This document shows, one piece after another, positions 1-5,811 of a DNA stretch of 12,084 nt (positions are counted from its first letter, which is position 1; every line of letters starts with the position of its first letter). The stretch covers positions 1 through 12,084 of the forward strand of contig CAMVDK010000077.1 in NCBI GenBank assembly GCA_947166165.1, read 5' to 3'. The position numbers and the translations under genes were made by a program. The stretch is from an uncultured Porphyromonadaceae bacterium (GTDB lineage: Bacteria; Bacteroidota; Bacteroidia; Bacteroidales; Muribaculaceae). The notes under the pieces are model-generated. The model did no database searches, was not told where the DNA came from, and saw only the letters and a program-made list of their open reading frames with translations.

Positions 1-1
1 G

Positions 2-697
2 ACAGACCAAAGCCGTCATACCCAGCTCGATCCCCGTATCGACTTCCCTCCTATGGTGGACATGAACATGCTTCTCATCACCTTCTTCATGCTGTGTACG
101 ACCATGATCAAGAGCCAGACGCTCCAAATCAGCCTGCCCAGCAACGAGAAGGTGGAGAAGGAACAGCAGAACAAGGTCAAGCAGAGTGAGGCAGTGACCA
201 TCATCATCGACGGAAAACTCGATGACAAGGGTCTCTCCAAGCCCGACGAGGGCATGCTCTACTACTTCGACGGTATGCCCCCCTCGGGCGAGGAACTCAA
301 GAGCCTCACCACCGCCAACCCGATGAAGCAAATCGAGTTCGGCGCCAAGACCGGTGGCGCATTTCCCGCTGTTCGTGAAATCCTGCGTGAGCGCAACCAA
401 GCCGTTGTCGATAAAATCGAGGCCCTGAAGAAGGAATGGAAGGAGATGAAGTTCTCCAAAAACGAGGAACAGAACGACTCCATCTACCAGCTCAAGGCCA
501 AGGAAATCCGCAACGACTCCACGCTCAAACGCCCTGTCGTGATTATCAAAGCCACGCCCAACGCCAGCTACGCCCACGTGGTGAGCGTGCTCGACGAGAT
601 GCAGATCAACAACATCAGCCGTTACCAGATCGATCGCATCAACCAGGTCGACTCGGCCATGATGATCCTGCTCCAGGGCAAAGAAGTGGGCAAATGA
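2..697 (+). CDS. exbD: ExbD/TolR-family biopolymer transport protein (5' truncated)
   Basis: This is an inner-membrane component of the ExbB-ExbD-TonB complex, which uses the proton motive force to energise TonB-dependent outer-membrane receptors. The reading frame is open from the window edge; 231 residues are visible before TGA, so the true start lies upstream. An internal ATG at 53 is not the start, because the codons before it encode the conserved lead-in RIDFPP. The single transmembrane segment follows directly (MVDMNMLLITFFMLCTTM) and carries the Asp of the PMVDMN motif, which corresponds to the essential membrane Asp of ExbD (Asp25 in E. coli). A periplasmic domain follows, ending in the family-typical VVIIKATPNASYAHVVSVLDEM-like stretch. 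Length and the long periplasmic insertion match the second of the two ExbD paralogues often found in Bacteroidales clusters (established knowledge). tonB follows after 47 bp, probably in the same transcript. Family call is firm; which paralogue it is remains inferred. Confidence 0.93.
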   Translation, partial: TDQSRHTQLDPRIDFPPMVDMNMLLITFFMLCTTMIKSQTLQISLPSNEKVEKEQQNKVKQSEAVTIIIDGKLDDKGLSKPDEGMLYYFDGMPPSGEELKSLTTANPMKQIEFGAKTGGAFPAVREILRERNQAVVDKIEALKKEWKEMKFSKNEEQNDSIYQLKAKEIRNDSTLKRPVVIIKATPNASYAHVVSVLDEMQINNISRYQIDRINQVDSAMMILLQGKEVGK

Positions 698-744
698 TAC
701 TGTGGTGAAAGATTGAATGTTGAACGTTTTAATGTTTGAAAACA

Positions 745-1614
745 ATGGGAAAAGATGTAGATCTTTCATCGCGAGAATGGTGTGACCTCGTATTTGAGGG
801 CAAGAACAAAGACTTCGGTGCCTATGTGCTTCGCACCGAGTCGGCCAAGCGTCACAACAAGGCTGTTCTCTACACACTGCTGGGTGCCATCCTGCTTGTG
901 GGCATCATCATCGGTACCGTCACGGTCAACAACATCCTGGCCGAGCGTGCACTGCGTGACCAAGCCGAACAAGAGGAGGTGATCGTCGACATGAGCACCG
1001 AGGAGCCCGAAGACGAACCCGAACAGGAGAAACTCGAGCAACCCAAGCCCGAGGTGCTCCCCGAGGAGGTGCTTAACACCGTCAAGGTGACCGAGCTCGC
1101 CATCGTCCAGGACGACCAGGTGAAAAAGGAAGACGAAATCAAGACTCAGGACGAACTTAAGGAGACCGAGACCGCTTTCGGACAGAAGGACAACGACAAG
1201 GGTACCGAGGACCGTAACGTGACCCGCACCCTGAAGGAAGAAGTTGTCGTCGAGAAGAAAGTGGAGCCCGAGAAGAAAGCCGAACCCGAGCAGATTTTCA
1301 AGAGTGTGGAGCAGATGCCTACCTTCCCCGGTGGCGAAGCCGCACTGATGAAGTACCTCAGCTCGCACATCCAGTATCCCGCCATGGCACAGGAGAACAA
1401 CGTCCAGGGACGTGTCGTTGTCCAGTTCGTGGTCGAGAAGGACGGACGTGTTGGCGAGGTGAAGGTGGTGCGCTCGGTGGACAAAGACCTCGACCGCGAG
1501 GCTGTCCGCGTGTGCAAGACCCTGCCCAAGTTCACTCCCGGACGTCAGAATGGTCAGCCCGTGCGCGTGTGGTACACGCTGCCCGTGAGCTTCAAGCTCC
1601 AGGGAACCAACTGA
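745..1614 (+). CDS. tonB: TonB energy transducer
   Basis: This inner-membrane-anchored protein spans the periplasm and passes energy from ExbB/ExbD to outer-membrane TonB-dependent receptors. It has 289 residues from the ATG at 745. A TTG three codons upstream (736) is in frame, but the ATG gives the N-terminus MGKDVDLSS and the cytoplasmic motif EWCDLVFEGKNKDFGAYVLR that is typical of Bacteroidota TonB proteins. Residues about 40-62 form the membrane anchor. Residues about 77-183 are rich in Glu, Lys and Pro, with repeated EP/KP-type segments, as expected of the extended periplasmic spacer. Residues about 184-289 form the TonB_C domain: FPGGEAALMKYL, then YPAMAQENNVQGRVVVQFVV, and a C-terminal FTPGRQNGQPVRVWYTLPV block. 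It lies 47 bp behind exbD with no terminator between, and a strong intrinsic terminator follows 30 bp after the stop. Confidence 0.95.
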   Translation: MGKDVDLSSREWCDLVFEGKNKDFGAYVLRTESAKRHNKAVLYTLLGAILLVGIIIGTVTVNNILAERALRDQAEQEEVIVDMSTEEPEDEPEQEKLEQPKPEVLPEEVLNTVKVTELAIVQDDQVKKEDEIKTQDELKETETAFGQKDNDKGTEDRNVTRTLKEEVVVEKKVEPEKKAEPEQIFKSVEQMPTFPGGEAALMKYLSSHIQYPAMAQENNVQGRVVVQFVVEKDGRVGEVKVVRSVDKDLDREAVRVCKTLPKFTPGRQNGQPVRVWYTLPVSFKLQGTN

Positions 1615-1644
1615 CAAGTTGAATTTTTTCTCCCCCGCTATTAT

Positions 1645-1678
1645 AGCCGTCGCAGCAAACAGTTGCGGCGGCTTTTTT
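1645..1678 (+). terminator. Intrinsic terminator after tonB
   Basis: A 10-bp stem (1645-1654 with 1664-1673, one G-U pair) encloses a 9-nt loop. The run of T at 1673-1678 includes the last stem base. It starts 30 bp after the tonB stop and so probably ends the exbD-tonB transcript. Confidence 0.85.
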
Positions 1679-1780
1679 GCGTCGCCAGTAGCCATCGCTG
1701 TCTGGCGCATTGTAGAGCCGTCATATATGGCGGCACGGTGGCCGAGTCGGTGGAATCACGCCTTGTCGTGGCCAGATGGC

Positions 1781-1842
1781 CGAATCAAAACGGCGATGAC
1801 CGAATCAAAACGTCGGATGACCGAATCAAAACGTCGGAAAAC
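1781..1842 (+). repeat. Three tandem 20-21-bp direct repeats
   Basis: Three adjoining units begin with the identical core CGAATCAAAACG at 1781, 1801 and 1822. The first unit is 20 bp and the others 21 bp, so a reading frame would not be kept across all three. There are no spacers, which rules out a CRISPR array. The array is bracketed by the 9-bp perfect inverted repeat TTGTCGTGG (1763-1771) and CCACGACAA (1843-1851), so in single-stranded form it would sit in a loop. A diverged partial copy (GATGGCCGAAT) recurs at 1888-1898. Confidence 0.8.
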
Positions 1843-1866
1843 CCACGACAAAACCGGCAGCAGTAG

Positions 1867-1886
1867 GGCCATGACCTGTCATGGCC
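1867..1886. repeat. 20-bp palindrome
   Basis: GGCCATGAC, a 2-nt centre, then GTCATGGCC: two perfect 9-bp arms. The centre is too short for a stable RNA loop without opening a pair or two. It could be a dimeric protein-binding site or simply part of the degenerate repeat region. No T-run follows, so it is not a terminator. Confidence 0.6.
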
Positions 1887-1930
1887 GGATGGCCGAATGT
1901 GGTGGTAATCAACAATGGATACGGCGTCCC

Positions 1931-1963
1931 CGTGACCCGGCCACCTGGGCGTGGCAGGTCACG
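1931..1963. repeat. Two-part inverted repeat / hairpin
   Basis: An outer 7-bp stem (CGTGACC at 1931-1937 with GGTCACG at 1957-1963) encloses an inner 5-bp stem (GCCAC at 1940-1944 with GTGGC at 1951-1955). A small internal loop separates them and a 6-nt apical loop closes the structure. No poly-T follows. Its role is unknown. Confidence 0.55.
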
Positions 1964-2087
1964 CCCCTTCTGCCCGAGCCGTCGACCATCGATGTGTGCG
2001 GAATGTTCATGTGAACGATGGCTGGCACTGGCACAGGGATTTTGCTTTCTCTTTTTGTTTAAAAAATCGAAAATAGCCCTTATCGAT

Positions 2088-2118
2088 TTTGCACTTTAAG
2101 CAACATGCATTAATTTTG
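2088..2118 (+). promoter_or_regulatory. Bacteroides-type promoter for the small membrane protein and binding lipoprotein genes
   Basis: TTTG at 2088-2091 and TAATTTTG at 2111-2118 match the -33 (TTTG) and -7 (TAnnTTTG) elements of the Bacteroidota primary sigma factor, with the usual 19-nt spacing. Transcription would begin near 2124, about 60 nt before the ATG at 2184. An 8-bp inverted repeat (2063-2070 with 2083-2090) overlaps the -33 element and could be an operator. Confidence 0.75.
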
Positions 2119-2183
2119 TCGGGTGTATTGACCGGTAGAAACAATGGCCGGTAGGATGTACGCTTACCTTATATAAATAGAAA

Positions 2184-2483
2184 ATGAGCAACGGAAACAG
2201 TATCACGCGAATCGTGCGCCTCGCGTTTGGCGTATTCATGATTGTCGTCTACTTGGGCATGGCCTACCTGCTTGCTATCAACGCGTTCGACTGGGACGAC
2301 ACCGCGCTGTGGCGCACCATGCGATGGGCAATGGCCGGTGTTTTGGGTCTCTATGGCATTTATCGGTGCTACAGGCAAATCACGGGAGTCGACTACTACC
2401 GCACCCGCCAGGAGTTGGAGCGTGACGACGTTGACAACAGCAGCCATCATTCCGAAATCATCGACAAATTAACGAAGCAATGA
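2184..2483 (+). CDS. Small two-helix membrane protein, function unknown
   Basis: The gene encodes 99 residues that I do not recognise as a named family. Two hydrophobic segments are visible, at about residues 12-32 and 46-61, joined by a short acidic/aromatic turn (FDWDDTALW). A hydrophilic charged tail of about 38 residues follows. The basic N-terminal segment (TRIVR) and the Arg/Tyr-rich stretch after helix 2 suggest both ends face the cytoplasm, by the positive-inside rule. The start is supported by the A-rich leader just before ATG and by the promoter about 65 bp upstream. Its last bases overlap the next start codon (ATGA-type overlap at 2480-2483), so it is very probably co-translated with the binding lipoprotein. 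A small hypothetical membrane protein in this place is common in Bacteroidales exb-tonB clusters (from memory, not checked). Confidence 0.85.
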   Translation: MSNGNSITRIVRLAFGVFMIVVYLGMAYLLAINAFDWDDTALWRTMRWAMAGVLGLYGIYRCYRQITGVDYYRTRQELERDDVDNSSHHSEIIDKLTKQ

Positions 2484-3457
2484 AATCCATATCTCTGTTT
2501 GCGCTCGCCAGCCTGTTGTTGATGCTAACGGCTTGCCATGGTGGCACCACAACCAACACCAGCACCAGCGGCATGGCGAAAATTGCGTGCGACGAGTCGT
2601 TCCGCAACATCCTCGACCAGGAAATCGAGGTCTTCGAGTACAGCTACCCCGAGGCCAACATCATGCCCACCTATATGGACGAGGCTGCCGCGCTCGACTC
2701 GCTGCTCCACAAGCAAGTGGACCTGATCATCACCTCGCGCGACCTCACCGACGAGCAGCGCGACATCCTTGGCAAGCAGGGGCGCGCCTACCGCTCACGC
2801 AAGATTGCCGTCGACGCCGTGGCCATCATCGTCAACAAGGAGAACGACATCGACGAACTCTCGATGAGCGACCTGCGCGACATCTTCGCCGGTAAGGTGG
2901 TCCGTTGGGGCGAGGTGTTTCCCACCAAGCTCAAGCGCGACTCCATCATGCTGGTCTTCGACAGCTCAGGCTCGGGTGTGATGCATTACATGAAGGACAA
3001 GTTCCTCAAGGGCGGCTCGTTTGGCCCGAACGTCTTTGCGCAGCATTCCACCGACGACGTGTTCCGCGCCGTGCAGGCCCACAAGAATGCCATCGGCTTC
3101 TTGGGCGTGAGCTGGATCACGGCCGACCTCAAGAGCAACGCCATCACCATGGAGGAGCGAGTGCTCGACCTGAAGAACAACAACGACGTGAGCGTGATCG
3201 ACTTCACCGACCGCATCAAGGTGATGAAAGTGCGTGACGACGACAGGCCGCAAGGCTGCAAACCCTATCAAGCCTACATCAACGACGGCAGCTATCCGCT
3301 GTTCCGCACCATCTGGGCCATCGATGCCAGTGCCGGCGGCACGCTCGACCACGGATTCTACTCGTTCCTCACTGGTGTGATCGGGCAGAAAATCATCCTC
3401 CAGACTGGCATCCTCCCTGCGGCCGAACCGGTGCGATATGTCGCAACCGTGAAGTGA
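2480..3457 (+). CDS. PstS-like periplasmic substrate-binding lipoprotein
   Basis: This 325-residue secreted lipoprotein belongs to the type 2 periplasmic-binding-protein superfamily and resembles phosphate-binding PstS. The N-terminus has a signal sequence with lipobox LTAC; Cys19 would be lipidated. Visible family features are the early SYPEANIMPTY region, VDAVAIIVNKEN (PstS-type strand after the first hinge), DSSGSG at residues 161-166 (resembling the PstS anion-binding Ser-Gly loop), and the C-terminal GILPAAEPVRYV motif. PstS proteins bind phosphate for the PstCAB importer, but no pstC, pstA or pstB is in the window. The gene instead overlaps the 99-residue membrane protein by 4 bp and sits between tonB and a TPR gene. 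The ligand is therefore uncertain: phosphate or another anion, or a signalling or scaffold role. In this family outside pst operons, the label 'phosphate transporter' is only an inference from homology. Confidence 0.88.
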   Translation: MKSISLFALASLLLMLTACHGGTTTNTSTSGMAKIACDESFRNILDQEIEVFEYSYPEANIMPTYMDEAAALDSLLHKQVDLIITSRDLTDEQRDILGKQGRAYRSRKIAVDAVAIIVNKENDIDELSMSDLRDIFAGKVVRWGEVFPTKLKRDSIMLVFDSSGSGVMHYMKDKFLKGGSFGPNVFAQHSTDDVFRAVQAHKNAIGFLGVSWITADLKSNAITMEERVLDLKNNNDVSVIDFTDRIKVMKVRDDDRPQGCKPYQAYINDGSYPLFRTIWAIDASAGGTLDHGFYSFLTGVIGQKIILQTGILPAAEPVRYVATVK

Positions 3458-3582
3458 ACTGCGACGCAGGCAAGCAAAAATTTTTTGTTACACCGTTAAA
3501 CGCTTGTTGGCCTCGGCAGTCTATTTCAACAAATTCGAAAAACCAACATCGACAAATCGGCAGAAAAGTGAAATTTATTTCG

Positions 3583-3590
3583 TAACTTTG
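3583..3590 (+). promoter_or_regulatory. Probable -7 element upstream of the TPR gene
   Basis: TAACTTTG matches the Bacteroidota -7 consensus TAnnTTTG. No good TTTG is present 19-21 nt upstream, so only half of the promoter is recognisable. A start near 3597 would give a leader of about 110 nt. That leader could fold through ATGGCCG (3622-3628) and CGGCCAT (3652-3658). Confidence 0.5.
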
Positions 3591-3705
3591 CGGGCAATTT
3601 GGGCGCACCTCGCAAAATGGCATGGCCGTTGCCGCCGCACTTGGCCGTCGCCGGCCATCGCAAGAGAGTGACAACACGAACATTCATCATTAAATCAATA
3701 GGACA

Positions 3706-5325
3706 ATGAAAGCTAAATTCTTCATCGCAAGCCTCTTGCTTGCAGGGGCATCCTTGGTGAGCTTCGCTCAGGGCTACAAGGATGGCATCGAGTACTACAA
3801 GGTCGATCAGCTCGACAACGCCAAGGAGCTGCTCGAGCGCAACCTCAACTCGCCGTCGACCGACAAGAGCGAGGCCTACTACTACCTGGGCATGATCGCG
3901 CTTCAGAAAGGCAATCTCAGTGAGGCGCAGAGCTACTTCGACAAGGGCCTGGCCGCCAACGCCGGCAACCCCTACAACATCGTGGGCATGGGTGTCGTCG
4001 AGCTGCGCAAGGGAGGCAACGCCAAGTCGCAGTTCGACGCCGCGCGCAAGCTCTCGAAGAAGGACCCCAAGCTCGAGACCGCCATTGCCCGGGCCTACTA
4101 CGACGCCAACCCCACGACCTATGCCAAGGACATTGAGAAGTGCGTCAAGAACGCCCAGAAGTGGAACATGAGCGACCCTGACAGCCACATCTTCCTCGGC
4201 GACCAGAAGGCCGACCAGAAGCTCTGGGGCGATGCCGCCGGACTCTACGAGCTCGCTTTCACCAGCGACCCCAACAACGTGGAGGCTTATGTGAAGTACG
4301 CCAACACCTATTTTAATGTGAACCCCGACATGGCCATCGAGCGTCTGCAGGAGCTTCTGGCCAAGCAGCCCAACTCGGCACTCGTCCAGCGTCAGCTCGC
4401 CGAGAAATACTACGAGGGCAACCAGGGACGCAAGGCTGCCGAGCAGTATGGCGAGTACATCAAGAACCCCAACCACTTCGCTCAGGACGAGGTGCGCTAC
4501 GTGCAGCTGCTCTTCTTCGGCGAGAAGTATCAGGAATCCTACGATCTGGCCACGAGCTTGATTGGCAAGCTCAAAGCCGGCGACGAGAAGGTGTTCTACA
4601 TGCGCCGAATGCAGCTCTACAACCTCGACATGCTTGAGAAGTGGAACGAGGCCGTCGAGGCCGGAAAGGCATTCTTCGGCATGGCGGTGCCCACTGGCTC
4701 GACCTACGAAGTGCGCGACTACACCGACTATGGCAAGGCCCTGCAGAATGCCGGCATGACCACCGAGGCCATCGCTGCCTATCAGAAAGCGCTTGAACTC
4801 AACCCCAAGAACGCCGACCTGATTCGCTTCATGGGCGACACCTATGCCGACGCCAACGACTTCGCCAACGCCGCCAGCTACTACCAGCAGCTCTACGACC
4901 AGAACCTGTGCTCGGCCAACGACATCTACATGCTGTCGACCTACTACTACGGCATCGCTTCGGCTGCCGAAGGAGCCGCCAAGGACGACGCCATCGCCAA
5001 GTCGCAGAAGTACCTCGACGAGGTTGATGCCAAGGTGCCCGGCAACGTGCAGATTGTCAACCAGAAGGCTAAGCTTGCCAAGCTCATCGAGGGCGATCAG
5101 ATTACCGGCAAGGCCGCTCCCGCCTATCGCGAGCTCATCAAGATTCTCGATGCCAAAGAGGACAAGTCGGGCTACGACCGCTACTACAAGTACGCCTACA
5201 ACTACCTGGCCAACTATGAGTTCACCAACGGTGACAAGAGCCTGGCCAAGGAGTACTACCGCAAGTGGCTCGAGCACGACCCCGAGAATGAGGCGCTGCG
5301 CAAATACATCGAGCAGATGAAATAA
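3706..5325 (+). CDS. Secreted tetratricopeptide-repeat protein
   Basis: This 539-residue exported protein is built almost wholly of TPR-type helix pairs, which usually act as protein-protein interaction scaffolds. Residues 1-22 are a signal peptide (hydrophobic core LLLAGASLVSFA, cleavage near residue 21/22); no lipobox Cys is present, so a periplasmic location is likely. Clear repeats include residues about 55-88 (AYYYLGMIALQKGNLSEA type), 341-371 (YGKALQNAGMTTEAIAAYQ, ending LELNPKN), 372-402, and a C-terminal one ending in WLEHDPENEALRKYI. The spacing suggests about ten or more repeats. The ATG at 3706 is preceded by AGGA, one of the few Shine-Dalgarno-like sequences in the window. TPR genes at this place in the tonB/binding-protein cluster recur in Bacteroidales, which suggests a supporting role in envelope transport. 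That role is inferred, and no partner can be named from the sequence. Confidence 0.92.
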   Translation: MKAKFFIASLLLAGASLVSFAQGYKDGIEYYKVDQLDNAKELLERNLNSPSTDKSEAYYYLGMIALQKGNLSEAQSYFDKGLAANAGNPYNIVGMGVVELRKGGNAKSQFDAARKLSKKDPKLETAIARAYYDANPTTYAKDIEKCVKNAQKWNMSDPDSHIFLGDQKADQKLWGDAAGLYELAFTSDPNNVEAYVKYANTYFNVNPDMAIERLQELLAKQPNSALVQRQLAEKYYEGNQGRKAAEQYGEYIKNPNHFAQDEVRYVQLLFFGEKYQESYDLATSLIGKLKAGDEKVFYMRRMQLYNLDMLEKWNEAVEAGKAFFGMAVPTGSTYEVRDYTDYGKALQNAGMTTEAIAAYQKALELNPKNADLIRFMGDTYADANDFANAASYYQQLYDQNLCSANDIYMLSTYYYGIASAAEGAAKDDAIAKSQKYLDEVDAKVPGNVQIVNQKAKLAKLIEGDQITGKAAPAYRELIKILDAKEDKSGYDRYYKYAYNYLANYEFTNGDKSLAKEYYRKWLEHDPENEALRKYIEQMK

Positions 5326-5357
5326 ACGTCAACGTCGGCCACCGAAAGCTATAACAC

Positions 5358-5409
5358 GCCGGCCCGCCGCCATCGCTCCTGGATGCATGGCGCCGGGCCG
5401 GCCCTTTTT
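5358..5409 (+). terminator. Strong intrinsic terminator after the TPR gene
   Basis: A 16-bp GC-rich stem with one mismatch (5358-5373 with 5387-5402) and a 13-nt loop is followed by a T-run at 5405-5409. It begins 32 bp after the stop codon. Confidence 0.9.
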
Positions 5410-5475
5410 CAAGCGGGCCGACGGCAGCTTGAAGTGGGGGTTAATGTGTAAATTTTCAACTTTGGTGGATTTATT

Positions 5476-5506
5476 TTTGATAGTAATGTTTTTTTTCTTA
5501 TCTTTG
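5476..5506 (+). promoter_or_regulatory. Bacteroides-type promoter for the C10 protease gene
   Basis: TTTG at 5476-5479 and TATCTTTG at 5499-5506 match the -33 and -7 consensus exactly, with a 19-nt spacer. Transcription would start near 5512, leaving an unusually long leader of about 300 nt before the ATG at 5812. Confidence 0.8.
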
Positions 5507-5511
5507 CGCCA

Positions 5512-5811
5512 ACGTTTTCAAAGCAAATCGGTCAGCCACGCTTCGGAAAGCGCGGACATCGATCAAGGGAAAATAACGTGATATGAGAAAATCTGTTTTT
5601 TCAGCACGAGGCCAGAGGCTTTCTGGTCGCAGTTCGCCGAACAGTTTGAGTGGATGTGAGATGCAGCGGCATGCGTTGTTTTTCTCACGTGCAGTCATCA
5701 ATTTGCTTAGATTTTAATAACAACTTAACCTTTTAATCACCAACCAATTGGCGGAACCAATAGGACACCTTTTGTTCTACCAACGGGTTGAAACTCAAAA
5801 CACTTCATCAC
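5512..5811 (+). other. Long 5' leader of the C10 protease transcript
   Basis: About 300 nt lie between the predicted start of transcription and the protease ATG. Visible structures are a 7-bp hairpin, GGCCAGA with TCTGGTC, at about 5611-5629, and a stem GTGAGA with TCTCAC at about 5657-5689 holding a smaller ATGC/GCAT stem. A 44-codon frame begins with ATG at 5583 and ends with TAA at 5715-5717; its product (MRKSVFSARGQRL...) is basic and has no recognisable domain. No known riboswitch consensus was recognised. The last 90 nt are AT-rich and look unstructured. Confidence 0.45.

Larger units (their letters stand above)
1679..2087. other. Gene-free intergenic region rich in short repeats and palindromes
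   Basis: About 400 bp between the tonB terminator and the next promoter contain no convincing gene. A 132-codon frame beginning at a TTG at 1619 runs through the terminator and the repeat array; its composition (many Arg, Trp and Ser, no recognisable domain) argues against coding. What is visible is structure: tandem repeats at 1781-1842 inside an inverted repeat (1763-1771 with 1843-1851), a 20-bp palindrome at 1867-1886, and a hairpin at 1931-1963. A near copy of the 15 bases at 1771-1785 recurs at 1884-1898 (14 of 15 identical). The function is unknown. Confidence 0.6.

Noticed and set aside
766..1710. 314-codon open frame on the minus strand
   Set aside because: Antisense to tonB and running through its terminator. 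Composition follows the complement of the Glu/Lys-rich spacer.
1733..1800. tRNA-like words (GGTGGCCGAGTCGGT, resembling a Ser/Leu D-arm)
   Set aside because: No matching acceptor stem, anticodon arm or T-loop sequence follows at the required distances.
1781..1842. Possible CRISPR array
   Set aside because: The repeats adjoin directly with no spacers, are only 20-21 bp and number three; no cas gene is present.
1619..2014. 131-residue plus-strand frame after tonB
   Set aside because: It starts at a TTG, crosses the intrinsic terminator and the tandem repeats, and has no promoter, domain or plausible composition. Unit lengths of 20 and 21 bp show the repeats are not under coding constraint.
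3526..5277. 583-codon open frame on the minus strand
   Set aside because: Antisense to the TPR gene, of low-complexity Val/Leu/Gly composition, and reads through the TPR gene's promoter and start. Codon bias explains it.
5387..5581. 64-residue plus-strand frame with a hydrophobic middle
   Set aside because: It begins inside the terminator stem and runs across the protease promoter. The hydrophobic run comes from T-rich promoter DNA.
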